This document shows, in pieces, positions 50,669 to 59,756 of a DNA stretch of 64,000 nucleotides. Origin of the DNA: an uncultured Clostridia bacterium (GTDB taxonomy: Bacteria > Bacillota > Clostridia > Christensenellales > UBA1242); the NCBI GenBank assembly GCA_905235475.1, contig CAJOLU010000004.1:124001-188000 (forward strand), given 5' to 3'. Below the pieces are notes generated by a model. That model searched no databases, had not been told where the DNA came from, and was given only the letters and a program-made list of their open reading frames with translations. The position numbers and the translations under genes are program-made. Numbering within the stretch: position 1 is the first letter of the stretch; the number at the start of each line of letters is the position of its first letter.

Positions 50669-51355
50669 ATGGATAAAAATGAAAACTTACATTCAGGGCA
50701 CTACAAACGATTAAGAAGCAAAGCATTGAGCCAAGATATCACAAAGATGAGCGAAAGAGAAGTTTTGGAATTAACACTTCAACTTTGCTTTAATCGCGGA
50801 GATTTAAACGACTTGTCTGCAAGGCTTTTAAAACATTTTAAAAGTTATTACAAAGTTTTGTCTGCGAGCAAAGAAGAATTATTGTCAGTTGAAGGAATTG
50901 GCGAAAGTGCGGCAGAAAAGCTTATGCTTCTTCCAAAACTTGTGAATTATTATGATATGTCTAAGGCAAAAGAGAAAGAAGTTTTTGCATATTGCACAGA
51001 AGACTGCATCAAAATTGCTTGTGAAAACTTGAAAAACTTGGAGCATGAAAGGCTTATGATGTTTGTTCTCAACGGCTCTGGCAAACTGATTAAAGAAATT
51101 GTTTTGGGCGATGGACAAGACGCATGTGTGAAAGTTAAAACAAATGAAATAATTTTAAAAGCAGTTGAGAGTAAGGCGAGCAAAGTCTTTTTTGCTCACA
51201 ACCACCCAACAGGTCTTGCAAAACCATCAATGAGTGATATTAATTTCACATCTCAAATATCAAAAGCACTTTTTTATGCTGGTGTGAAAGTTGTTGACCA
51301 TATTATTGTTGCCAAAAATGAAGTGTTTTCGTTTAGTATGCAAAATATGTTATAA
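50669..51355 (+). CDS. radC: RadC/JAB-domain protein
   Basis: A 228-residue RadC, ATG 50669, 14 bases after serS. A helix-hairpin-helix lies at about 55-85 (LLSVEGIGESAAEKL). The JAMM metal motif is VFFAHNHPTGLAKPSMSD: a His-x-His followed by Ser and Asp. Although named for radiation sensitivity, it is not required for repair in tested species and its role is open. It may be read as the third gene of the lysS-serS operon. Confidence 0.93.
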   Translation: MDKNENLHSGHYKRLRSKALSQDITKMSEREVLELTLQLCFNRGDLNDLSARLLKHFKSYYKVLSASKEELLSVEGIGESAAEKLMLLPKLVNYYDMSKAKEKEVFAYCTEDCIKIACENLKNLEHERLMMFVLNGSGKLIKEIVLGDGQDACVKVKTNEIILKAVESKASKVFFAHNHPTGLAKPSMSDINFTSQISKALFYAGVKVVDHIIVAKNEVFSFSMQNML

Positions 51356-51386
51356 AAAAGATTTAGCAAAACGCTAAGTCTTTTAG
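51354..51386 (+). terminator. weak terminator or attenuator after radC
   Basis: Imperfect stem AAAGATTTAGC / GCTAAGTCTTT with one mismatch, followed by only TTAGTTTA, so read-through into the next gene is likely. Confidence 0.5.
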
Positions 51387-51400
51387 TTTAAGGAGAAAAA

Positions 51401-53716
51401 ATGAAAGAATTAGAAATTTTAGCGCCAGCAGGCAATATGGAAAACTTGCAAACAGCCATTAATTGTGGAGCGAATGCCGTTTATTTGGGGCTTCAAAACT
51501 TTAATGCAAGAATGTCGGCACAAAACTTTACAACAGAAAATATTGGCGATGTTGTGCGTTATTGTCACAGTTTGGGCGTTAAAGTTTATGTAACAGTTAA
51601 CACTTTGGTATCTAACGATGAAATGTCTCAAATGGTGGAAACAGTTATGGCGTGTGTTGATGCAAAAGTTGATGCCTATCTTGTTCAAGACCTTGGTGTT
51701 TTTAATGTTTTGAAAAATTGTTTTCCGGGCATTTGTTTGCACGCATCAACACAATTAGGCATACACAACCTAGAAGGTGCAAAAATGGCAGAAAAATTGG
51801 GGTTTTCTCGTGTTGTTTTATCTAGGGAAGCAAAACTTAGTGATGTGAAAGAAATAAAAGAGAACACAAGCCTTGAAATTGAGTTTTTTGTGCAAGGGGC
51901 ATTGTGCATTGCTTTTTCTGGGAACTGCTATTTTTCTGGAATGGTTTTAGGGGAAAGTGGAAATAGAGGAAGATGCAAACAATTTTGCCGAATGAAATAT
52001 AAAACTAGCGAAGATGGGGAAGAAAGTTATTTGCTTTCTGCAAGAGATTTGTGTTTGCTTAAAAACCTAAAAGCACTTGTTGATGCTGGCGTTCAAAGTT
52101 TTAAGATTGAGGGCAGGCTTCGCCACGCTGGATATGTTGCACAAAGTGTGACATCATATAGAAAAGCATTAGATGCCATTTTGGAAGATGAAAAATTTGA
52201 TATAGAAAGTGAGAAGCAAAAACTTAAAAAAGTTTTCAGCCGTGGAGATTTCTTGGAAGATGCTTATTTGCAAGATGGAACGCCAGATAATGTTGTGAAC
52301 AAAATGGTGCAAAATCACAGTGGTGTTTTTATTGGAAAAGTTTTGAAAACTGAAAAGTTTAAAGACTTGTTTAGAGTTACCATTCAAAGTGCCTACAAAA
52401 TTTCTGCTGGCGATGGCTTAAAGTTTTTTGAAAACGGAAATGAAGTGGCTAGCGTTGGCGTTGGCAATGTTGATGACCTAGGAAATGGAAAATATCAAAT
52501 CTATACAAAGAGGAACATAAAGCCAAAACTGGATGTGAATTTAATCTTAGATAGCGAAATGGAGAAAAAACTACTAGAAAAAACAAAAAAACAAAGTTTT
52601 TCAGCCAAAATTTTTGCAAATGCGAACAAACCGCTCAAAGTTTTGTTTAATTTTGGTGGAAAAGAATTTGAGTTTGAATCTAGTGTTATTCCAGAAAAAG
52701 CAAAAACAGCAGCGCTCACAAACGAAGATATTATTTCTCAATTTTCAAAATTGGGTGGCACAATTTTTGAGGCGGAAAAGATTGAGGTGGAAAGCGATGA
52801 TGTGTTTATTCCAAAAAGCGTGTTAAATAATTTTAGGCGAGAGGCGTTGGAATTTTTAACACAACAAATTATTAATGAAAATGAGAAAAGCATTACAACA
52901 AAAATTGATGATGAGCAAATTAAAAATTATGATAGTCTTTTAAAATCTGTGGAAACCAATTTAGAATTTTCTAACATCATTGTTGTGAATGAACACAACC
53001 AAGATTTTGTGCCATTATTCAAAAACACATTATATGTTTTTAGTCCACAAGTTTTTGGTGTTGAGCAAGTTGAAAACTTTAAACAAAGGTTCAAGGGATA
53101 TAAAGTTGGTTTGGAACTTCCAAACCTTGCTAGCAACAAAGATGTTTTGCTTATAAAGAAAATTTTGGATAGCAACAAAGACTTTTATGTTATCGCAAAC
53201 AACTTGTATGGTTTAAGTTTTTGTGACACGCACAAAGTGATTGCTGGAACTCAAATGAATGTGTTTAATAATTATAGCATTTCATTCTTAAAAACTTTGG
53301 GCGTTTTTGGGTTTGTTATCTCAATTGAACAGCAAAAAGAAAATATCAAAGGCATTGAAAACTATTTTGTTTATTCTTTGGGGTTTGTTTCACTTATGAC
53401 TTTTGCTCATTGCCCATACAAAACTGTTAATGGAAACACTTGCAAAAATTGTTCATATAAGGCGGGGTTGAATTTTTATGATGTTAAAAATAACGCATAC
53501 AAAATCTATCGCTATCAATTAACGCAGTGTTATTTTAGCCTTTTGCATAGTCACTTAATAAACAACATTGGTTATGTTTCGTTACCACAATATTTAAATT
53601 TAAATGGATTAACTGAAAATCAAATAAAACTTGCACTAACTGGGCTTCAAGAAAACAAGAAGGTAACTTTATCAAGTAAAGACATTTTTGGGAAACTAAA
53701 CAAACAAGTGAAATAA
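51401..53716 (+). CDS. U32 family peptidase / RlhA-like tRNA or rRNA hydroxylase
   Basis: A 771-residue protein, ATG 51401 behind AAGGAG. It begins ELEILAPAGNMENLQTAINCGANAVYLGL, the U32 start, with the Fe-S Cys set in FSGNCYFSGMVLGESGNRGRCKQFC (first Cys also in GALCIAF) near residues 165-195. A DUF3656-type beta-barrel region follows at about 290-480. The C-terminal quarter has another Cys group, CPYKTVNGNTCKNCSYKAG. The long form matches RlhA, which hydroxylates C2501 of 23S rRNA; other U32 proteins hydroxylate tRNA U34. Its place after synthetase genes agrees with an RNA-modifying role. Confidence 0.9.
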   Translation: MKELEILAPAGNMENLQTAINCGANAVYLGLQNFNARMSAQNFTTENIGDVVRYCHSLGVKVYVTVNTLVSNDEMSQMVETVMACVDAKVDAYLVQDLGVFNVLKNCFPGICLHASTQLGIHNLEGAKMAEKLGFSRVVLSREAKLSDVKEIKENTSLEIEFFVQGALCIAFSGNCYFSGMVLGESGNRGRCKQFCRMKYKTSEDGEESYLLSARDLCLLKNLKALVDAGVQSFKIEGRLRHAGYVAQSVTSYRKALDAILEDEKFDIESEKQKLKKVFSRGDFLEDAYLQDGTPDNVVNKMVQNHSGVFIGKVLKTEKFKDLFRVTIQSAYKISAGDGLKFFENGNEVASVGVGNVDDLGNGKYQIYTKRNIKPKLDVNLILDSEMEKKLLEKTKKQSFSAKIFANANKPLKVLFNFGGKEFEFESSVIPEKAKTAALTNEDIISQFSKLGGTIFEAEKIEVESDDVFIPKSVLNNFRREALEFLTQQIINENEKSITTKIDDEQIKNYDSLLKSVETNLEFSNIIVVNEHNQDFVPLFKNTLYVFSPQVFGVEQVENFKQRFKGYKVGLELPNLASNKDVLLIKKILDSNKDFYVIANNLYGLSFCDTHKVIAGTQMNVFNNYSISFLKTLGVFGFVISIEQQKENIKGIENYFVYSLGFVSLMTFAHCPYKTVNGNTCKNCSYKAGLNFYDVKNNAYKIYRYQLTQCYFSLLHSHLINNIGYVSLPQYLNLNGLTENQIKLALTGLQENKKVTLSSKDIFGKLNKQVK

Positions 53717-53725
53717 TGTTAAGTT

Positions 53726-53760
53726 AAAAAAAGAACTCTATGGGTCATAGAGTTCTTTTG
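53726..53760. terminator. bidirectional terminator after the U32 gene
   Basis: Stem AAAAGAACTCTATG / CATAGAGTTCTTTT with a GGT loop, between convergent genes. Confidence 0.9.
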
Positions 53761-53771
53761 TGTTGTATTTG

Positions 53772-54326
53772 CTATTTTGAATGTTTTGCTAAAAGGTTTT
53801 TCTTTGTTTCAGCAAATTCTTCTTCAGTTATAAGTCCTTTGTCGAGCATATCTTTAAGTTCACTAATTTCTTGTTCCAAACTTTTTGCTTGTGTGTTGTT
53901 TTGTGGTTGTGCATATGCTTTGCCTATTTCTTTATCTTTTGCCACCCAATCAAACACTGCTGCAACAATTAACAAAACTGTTGGAAGTAAGAATATGATA
54001 ATTGATGTCATAACAGATAGTGATGGTGATGCACATGTTTTAACAAAAAGATACATTTGCAAAATGCCACAAGCAATAGCAGCAATGGTTAGAGTGATTG
54101 CACCTCTTCTTGCTTGTTTAACGCTAAGGGAAGCACCAACAATTCCAACGATAGCACCCAAAAATGCAATCCAACCAAGAACTGCTAAAGTTGTTCCAAT
54201 GTTTTGTGCTTCTGCTGTTGGAATAATACCTAGCATATTCCCAAAAACACCAAATGTGAATCCCCAAAATAGGCTAAATATGCTTCCAATAAGACCACAA
54301 ATTAAGGCAGTTATACTTCTTCTCAT
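53772..54326 (-). CDS. membrane protein with C-terminal SHOCT domain
   Basis: A 184-residue protein, ATG 54326 behind AGGAGAGA. Four transmembrane helices lie at about 8-35, 45-70, 75-95 and 100-125. The end is a SHOCT motif: EISELKDMLDKGLITEEEFAETKKNLL (about residues 150-180). SHOCT is a short oligomerisation or scaffold motif found after many membrane proteins. The helices fit a DUF4190-like layout. Function is unknown. Confidence 0.85.
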   Translation of the reverse strand: MRRSITALICGLIGSIFSLFWGFTFGVFGNMLGIIPTAEAQNIGTTLAVLGWIAFLGAIVGIVGASLSVKQARRGAITLTIAAIACGILQMYLFVKTCASPSLSVMTSIIIFLLPTVLLIVAAVFDWVAKDKEIGKAYAQPQNNTQAKSLEQEISELKDMLDKGLITEEEFAETKKNLLAKHSK

Positions 54327-54469
54327 AATTTCTCTCCTTTATGAATTTAATTGAATTATATACTATTTTTTCGTTTTATGCAAACAAAAAGGCGTGATAA
54401 ATAAAAAGAAAAATAAAACATATTGTAAAATTAATATTTCAAAAACTTAAAAAATATCAAAAAAAGATA

Positions 54470-54498
54470 TTGAAACGAAAAAATGGCTGTGCCATAAT
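54470..54498 (+). promoter_or_regulatory. promoter of the small gene at 54519
   Basis: TTGAAA at 54470-54475, 17 bases, CATAAT at 54493-54498. Confidence 0.65.
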
Positions 54499-54518
54499 AT
54501 AAATGGAGGTGGAAAGAG

Positions 54519-54716
54519 ATGAGTGATAATCCAAAAGAAGATAAAGAAATAATGAGAAGTGTTAGCAGTGAAATTGCAGCTGCGACAATATCTGATGATA
54601 TAGCCTATGATATATATCGTAAATTGGTCAAGAAATGTATTGAAGATTTAAATGAAAAAGATAACAAAGAAGGAAAAGATATCAAAGAAGAAAGAGATTT
54701 GGATTTGCGTCTTTAA
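54519..54716 (+). CDS. small charged protein of unknown function
   Basis: A 65-residue protein, ATG 54519, behind TGGAGGTGG. Strongly charged, with an Ala/Ser/Ile middle (SSEIAAATISDDIAYDIY) and a Lys/Glu/Asp end. No family is recognised. Clear promoter, ribosome site and terminator make it a likely real gene. Confidence 0.75.
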   Translation: MSDNPKEDKEIMRSVSSEIAAATISDDIAYDIYRKLVKKCIEDLNEKDNKEGKDIKEERDLDLRL

Positions 54717-54719
54717 TTT

Positions 54720-54757
54720 AAAAAAAACAAGCAAAAAATTTGCTTGTTTTTTTTATT
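54720..54757. terminator. bidirectional terminator
   Basis: Stem AAAACAAGCAAA / TTTGCTTGTTTT, short loop, T-runs on both strands, between the convergent small gene and the Ig-like gene. Confidence 0.9.
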
Positions 54758-54767
54758 TTCATAAAAT

Positions 54768-56372
54768 TTATTCTGAAGTTACTGTAACATAAATTCCGTG
54801 ACTAGCAAAAGTATCGGTTGCTGTGATAAGAATGTAAACATATGGTTTTTCCATATCAATATCATCTAGTGAAACAGTTGTGGTTGAATTTTCAATATTG
54901 GCTGTTTCAAATGTTCCATCGGTATTAAAGTAACCATAAGATATATCAGCGTCCAACGTTGCATCACACTTAATGTCATAAGAAACTTCTTCTTCAACTT
55001 CAAATCTATAATATTTTACATCACCATTGTTCATGCTAAATTCTGTTTTATCAGCTGAACTTGCAACAATTTGAAGTGTTGAACCAGCATAATAATTTGA
55101 ATATTTTGCAATTCCATAATCATCTAATTCATCTTCAAATCTAAACACGCCATTATTAATTTGAGATGGTGCTGTTAGAACAATATAATAGTAATCATCA
55201 TATGGTGTTTGCTTTTCTGCAAAACTGTTACCAATTGTTATTGCTTCAAAATTGTTATTGTTTAGTGAAGCATAATATGTGAAATCTCCAGATTGCAATT
55301 GATTGCCCCCATTAACATTTAACAATCTTCTAAATTTAATATTATCACCAGCATAAGCAATTCTGTAATATGCTTTACCATCTTTTTGTAGTGAAACGGT
55401 CACATCTTCATAATAATCAATTGTATCACCTTGATATGCACCACACTTTGTGCAGAAGCCATAAGCATCCAAAAATTCGTCATTGTGGTCATCTTCCTTG
55501 ATTGTCACATCACCACTATTAATTCCATTAGTGAGTGCTGTGACTTTAATACAATAGTCATCACTTTCTTGAATTGCAATTCCAGCTTCATCAATTTCGT
55601 ATGTGCTTGGTGTTGGCCAAACAACGGTTCTTGTTGCAACAAGTGTTCCATCTTTCTTTTGAAGTTCAAAAGTGAACACGCTTCCTTGCTCGTCGGCATC
55701 AAATGTGAAATAGTAAACACAATCATTAACTAATGAAATTTTATAATAGGTAACTTCATCTTTTTCTAAGTCAACATATTCACTTGTGTTAACAGCTATT
55801 GAATCAATTGAAATTGTGTATTCATCACTTGTTGTAATTTCTGGAAGTTTGTAGTTTCCAGCGTTTTCACCAGTAAGACCAGTTGCTGTGAATGTGAATG
55901 ATGAGTCATATGTAATGTTGTCATCTCCAGCAGTTAAAGCGTTTTGCACCTCACAAACATCTCCCTCAACAAGTCCAGTTGCTTCAACAGTTGGAACTTT
56001 TGCTTGTTCATCATAAACAAGGTTTGTTGGAGCCGTCCAAGTTAAACCAATCTCTTTTTGCACACATGTGTTTGTGTTAACAACATAATTTTGAGTTTCT
56101 TCATCATTATATATTACCACACAGTCTATAACGTTTGCACCAACATTTTTGTTTTCAAAATTGATTATAAGGCTAACACCAGCTATGCCAAGGTCTGCTT
56201 CATTAACTGTGTATGATGTTTCTCCATTATACTCAAAGTCTACATTTAAATTATTTAAAATAATTGGGGTGATTTCGTATTGTGGGCTAGTAACATTTGT
56301 TGGAAGTTTGTAGTTTGAATTTAAAACATCATTTGCAACATATGTAAATGATCCAACATTTTGGTTATTGAT
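54768..56372 (-). pseudogene. C-terminal part of a frameshifted Ig-like surface lipoprotein
   Basis: This frame is open from 56372 down to the stop at 54768 (about 534 residues), but its first usable start codon is a GTG at 56120 without a ribosome site. It begins INNQNVGSFTYVANDVL, a continuation of an MBG-like module, then EYNGETSYTVNEADLGIAG, then a full second module (GLTWTAPTNLVYDEQAKVP... ending ENAGNYKLPEITTSDEY). After residue about 170 come four or so beta-sandwich repeats of the pre-peptidase C-terminal (PPC) style, with DEVTYYKI, GKAYYRIAY and GDVKYYRFEV at their starts. The order makes sense only as the continuation of the gene starting at 56865; a frameshift lies between 56388 and 56372. 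Confidence 0.8.
55945..56055 (-). repeat. duplicated module of about 110 bases (copy 1)
   Basis: The plus-strand stretch from TTTTGCACCTCACAAACATC to CAAGTTAAACCAATCTC is nearly identical to 56380-56495, with only a few base changes. It encodes the GLTWTAP...CEVQ half-module. Confidence 0.85.
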
Positions 56373-56865
56373 TTAATATTATTTGCACCTCACAAGCATC
56401 TCCATCAACAAGTCCAGTTGCTTCAACAGTTGGAACTTTTGCTTGTCCATCATAAACAAGGTTTGCTGGAGCCGTCCAAGTTAAACCAACTTCTTTTGCT
56501 GTTATTGAAAAGTTTGCTGTTTTTGTTGCTGATTTAAATTCATCATTTGCCTCAACTCCAGCCATAACAACATATTCTCCAACATTTTGTGGCGCTGTTT
56601 GAGTGTAGGTTGAATCATCAGCATTGGCAAGTTTATATCCAATTATTGGGGTTTGACCACTTGTTGCTGTTGCAGTCACTGCAATAGCTTGCCCATCATA
56701 AACCTTATTGGACACTGTTATGCTAATTTCATTGTCTTTTAATTCTTGTTCATTTTTATTATTATCTCCGCCACAAGCTGTTAAGATGAAAAAGCATGGA
56801 ATGAGCAAGGCAAACGACAACACAAAAAGCATTATTTTTTTTACATTAATTTTTTTAGTTTCCAT
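56365..56865 (-). pseudogene. N-terminal part of the same lipoprotein, ended by frameshift
   Basis: ATG 56865 follows GGAGGAAT. A 166-residue frame: lipoprotein signal (KKINVKKIMLFVLSFALL, lipobox ILTAC with Cys near 31), a first MBG/Ig-like module (SITVSNKVYDGQAIAVTATA ... VMAGVEANDEF) and the start of a second (GLTWTAPANLVYDGQAKVP), which stops after DACEVQIILNQ. The downstream frame resumes at 56372 with the missing end of such a module. If the frameshift is real, this makes a short secreted lipoprotein; if it is a sequencing error, the intact protein has about 700 residues. Confidence 0.8.
56380..56495 (-). repeat. duplicated module of about 110 bases (copy 2)
   Basis: Second copy of the half-module. 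Its left edge (56380-56384) coincides with the frameshift, so unequal recombination between the copies could have removed the intervening segment. Confidence 0.85.
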
Positions 56866-56932
56866 AATTCCTCCTTCTTTAATAATTGTTATTCTCCATT
56901 AAAGGTGAATATTTTTCTAGAAAGCATCTCCT

Positions 56933-56945
56933 GTGTGATACACAA
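56933..56945 (-). promoter_or_regulatory. palindrome upstream of the Ig-like lipoprotein
   Basis: TGTGT-GAT-ACACA, next to a TATACT word (minus strand, about 56957-56952) that could be a -10 box. A regulator site is possible but weakly supported. Confidence 0.3.
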
Positions 56946-57077
56946 TAAGTATAACATAAGTAGTTTAAAATTGCTGTGATTTTGCTGTGGTCAAAAGGCT
57001 CTTTTTTTATATAAAAAAGTAGCCAAAAGGCTATATATTTTTGAGAAGAAGTTTGTGAATTTTCATAAATTGTATCG

Positions 57078-57106
57078 TTGCAATATTTGAATTTTTTTGT
57101 TATAAT
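57078..57106 (+). promoter_or_regulatory. promoter of the two-component operon
   Basis: TTGCAA at 57078-57083, 17 bases, TATAAT at 57101-57106. Confidence 0.75.
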
Positions 57107-57132
57107 CAAAAAGAAAGAAGTGGGAGAAAAGT

Positions 57133-57747
57133 ATGGACAAGATTAGAATTTTAGTTTGTGAAGATCAAAAAATTGTTTTGGAGGGGCTTGTTTCAAGTTT
57201 GAACAAAAACAAGGCTTTAAAAGTTGTTGCAACATCAACAAATGCGGGTGAGATTTTGCCTATTATTAGGAAAAAGCCAGTTGATATTATCCTTACTGAC
57301 ATTATTACAGACAGCAAGAAAAATGCTCTTGATGAAATTGAGAATATTTTGAAAGAATTTCCAGAAGTAAAAATTATAACAATAACAGGATTTCCAGATA
57401 TATCATTTATGGAAAAAGCAAAAAAACTGGGTGTTTCTTCTTTTATCTATAAAAACATAAGTATTGAAGAACTTTATGGAACCATTATGAACACTTACTC
57501 TGGATATAGCATTTATCCTCATGAAGATACCACCAATAAACTTATGCTTTCTAATCTAACCGAAACTGAAATGAAAGTTTTGAGAATGTATTGCTCGGGC
57601 AAAGAACGAGAAGAAATTGCAGAAGAACTTTATATTTCAATGTCTAGATTAAAAGCAATTATTGCCAGCATTTTGGAAAAAACAGGTTTTTCATCTATTG
57701 CAAGGGTTGCAATTTATGCAGTGCAAAATGGACTAATTGTTGTGTAG
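57133..57747 (+). CDS. NarL/LuxR family response regulator
   Basis: A 204-residue regulator, ATG 57133, behind AGTGGGAG. Receiver domain at 1-120: acidic pair in VCEDQ, phospho-Asp in IILTDII (about 55), Thr in TITGF and Lys in FIYKNIS. The LuxR-type helix-turn-helix is at about 138-200: LTETEMKVLRMYCSGKEREEIAEEL, MSRLKAII. First gene of a four-gene operon with three sensor-like proteins; its cognate kinase is most likely the last gene. Confidence 0.94.
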   Translation: MDKIRILVCEDQKIVLEGLVSSLNKNKALKVVATSTNAGEILPIIRKKPVDIILTDIITDSKKNALDEIENILKEFPEVKIITITGFPDISFMEKAKKLGVSSFIYKNISIEELYGTIMNTYSGYSIYPHEDTTNKLMLSNLTETEMKVLRMYCSGKEREEIAEELYISMSRLKAIIASILEKTGFSSIARVAIYAVQNGLIVV

Positions 57748-57751
57748 GCCT

Positions 57752-59380
57752 ATGACAAAGAAAAATCAAATACTTTTAATTTCTTCATTTTGTGTTTTGT
57801 TTATAGCACTATTTACTCTTGCAATAGTGTTTTCACAAGGATTTGCACAAGGTGGAACAATAGATTATTTAATTACACTCATCGCCTCATTTTGTCTGTT
57901 TTTTTGGGGCATGACAATGGTTTATAGAGTGCAATATAAAAAGCAAAGAACAATTTTGCTTATTATTTTTATTATTTCTTTTTTGTGGATTGCTTTGAGA
58001 TTTGTGAAATGGCTTGCAAACATTCATTTTGTTAGTGTTTATGCAGATTATTTTTACTATGTTCCAATGACAATCATTCCTTTGTTATTATTTATGCTTG
58101 TAGTAGAAACATTTTGTCCCAAATTTAGGCATAAAAAAATTGTTTATGCTATTTTGAGTGGAATTATATCATTATTTATTGTTCTTGCATTTACAAATGA
58201 CTTACATCACTTGATTTATAAAAACTTTCAATCGTTTTATCCAGCAGATAATCCCGGAATAGAAATTATAACCTACGATTATAACTTTTTGCATTTTGCA
58301 ATGCTGGGTTTTGTGTCATTACTGAATATATCTACTATTGCTTTATTTTTTGGGGGAACATATAAACAGATAAGTTTTAACCAAATTATTATATCTAGTC
58401 TTTTGGTCATTTTGCTTTTTGTATATATAGTGCTTTACACTCTTAATGTTGAGTTTATAAAACACACTCCTCTTCTAAAAGACTTTGCTTTAGTTATTGT
58501 TGTTTTTGTTTGCGCCATTCTTGAAACACTTCTTGATGTTGGACTTATTCAAAACAATGGGAAATATGCAGATAATTTCAAAAAATCGAATCTCCCAATG
58601 TGTATTTATGATGAAAACAAACAAGCAATTTATGTGAGTGAAAAGTTTTCAAACACATCACATAAAAAATTGAAAGAAAAAACCAAAACAATCGGCGAAT
58701 ACACACTTGTCTTTCAAGAAGATTTGACAGAAATTGTTAACTTAAAGGAAAGTATAAGTGCAGAAACAAAAGATCTTGAAAAAATTAATCAAATGCTGGA
58801 AAAACTTATTAAAATAAATAGCGAACAATCAAAACTTGTTCACAAATTGGAGTTTGCAAGCGAGATTGAAGTAAGTATTGAAAGCACAAAAAAAGAACTC
58901 CAAAAACTTATTTTGTCATTGCCGGACAAAATAACAAAAGAAAACGAGAAAGCAGTTAAACAGAATCTTGGAATTATTGCATTATATCTTGGATATATGA
59001 AGCAAAAATGTATGTTACTTCTTAATTCAAAGGAAAAACAGAGTTTAACTTATGATGGATTTAATCTCATTATGCAAGTTATTTCAAAAGATATGCAAAG
59101 TGTGGGTTTTCAAGATATTGCATTTAACATCACAAAAACAGAAGACATTTCATTTGATTTTGCGTTAAAAGTAAACGATTTTGTGTTTTTTGTGGCAAAA
59201 AGTTATCAATTTTGTGATTTAGACACCATAATTTTTGCAAATCCAAATGGCAATACTTGCACAATGGAACTGGCCGGCAAGAATATTCAAATCAAAGAAA
59301 TAAAAATAGACGGATTAAAAATCACTTGCACAAAAGAAGATGATTATGTTCGTATATCTATGGAGGTGCAAAATGATTAA
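57752..59380 (+). CDS. membrane sensor with PAS-like domain and degenerate kinase core
   Basis: Start chosen at ATG 57752 (542 residues), four bases after the regulator stop. Eight transmembrane helices fill residues 1-275, like the 7TM/8TM sensor part of histidine kinases. A PAS-like segment (PMCIYDENKQAIYVSEKFS) lies at about 285-330, then a coiled coil with KINQMLEKLIKINSEQSKL. Where a HisKA_3 His would be expected there is none, and the C-terminal 130 residues resemble an HATPase fold without the N, D or G boxes. I infer a pseudokinase. It overlaps the next gene by eight bases. Confidence 0.82.
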   Translation: MTKKNQILLISSFCVLFIALFTLAIVFSQGFAQGGTIDYLITLIASFCLFFWGMTMVYRVQYKKQRTILLIIFIISFLWIALRFVKWLANIHFVSVYADYFYYVPMTIIPLLLFMLVVETFCPKFRHKKIVYAILSGIISLFIVLAFTNDLHHLIYKNFQSFYPADNPGIEIITYDYNFLHFAMLGFVSLLNISTIALFFGGTYKQISFNQIIISSLLVILLFVYIVLYTLNVEFIKHTPLLKDFALVIVVFVCAILETLLDVGLIQNNGKYADNFKKSNLPMCIYDENKQAIYVSEKFSNTSHKKLKEKTKTIGEYTLVFQEDLTEIVNLKESISAETKDLEKINQMLEKLIKINSEQSKLVHKLEFASEIEVSIESTKKELQKLILSLPDKITKENEKAVKQNLGIIALYLGYMKQKCMLLLNSKEKQSLTYDGFNLIMQVISKDMQSVGFQDIAFNITKTEDISFDFALKVNDFVFFVAKSYQFCDLDTIIFANPNGNTCTMELAGKNIQIKEIKIDGLKITCTKEDDYVRISMEVQND

Positions 59381-59756
59381 TCTTCTTTCACTTCCGGCAT
59401 CACTTAGAATTACAATGTTTTTCTTTGAAATGATTGTATCTGCAATATTGCTGTTTATTATTGTTTATGGAATTTTGGGCAAACGCAAAAAGTTATATTT
59501 ATCTTACGTAATTTCATTATTTATTAGCTTGATTGTGATTATTATAACCCGCACGCCAATTGTGCTTGGTCAAAATGAAATTGTTAGTTTATGCCTAAAC
59601 TTTGTTCTAATTATACCATCAGTTTTGGGAATAATATTATTTGCAAAAACGAGAGTAGTAAAGTTTTTGTTAGATGGTATAATGTGTGTGTTTAATATTC
59701 CAATTTTTGAATTTATTCCATATTATGCCTATATTGTTTCCGGTCTATTTTTGTAG
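59373..59756 (+). CDS. four-helix membrane protein of the sensor operon
   Basis: Start at ATG 59373 (127 residues), with GGAGGTG just before it inside the preceding gene. Four transmembrane helices (about 13-33, 43-62, 70-92, 100-124) and almost no soluble loops. The pattern equals half of the preceding sensor's membrane part, so it may be a separate membrane module of the kinase that follows; the stop overlaps that gene's start by one base. No family recognised. Confidence 0.8.
   Translation: MINLLSLPASLRITMFFFEMIVSAILLFIIVYGILGKRKKLYLSYVISLFISLIVIIITRTPIVLGQNEIVSLCLNFVLIIPSVLGIILFAKTRVVKFLLDGIMCVFNIPIFEFIPYYAYIVSGLFL

Noticed and set aside
53740..54354. Plus-strand frame of 204 codons overlapping the SHOCT protein gene
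   Set aside because: It begins inside the terminator of the U32 gene, lacks a ribosome site, and the minus strand encodes a recognisable SHOCT motif.
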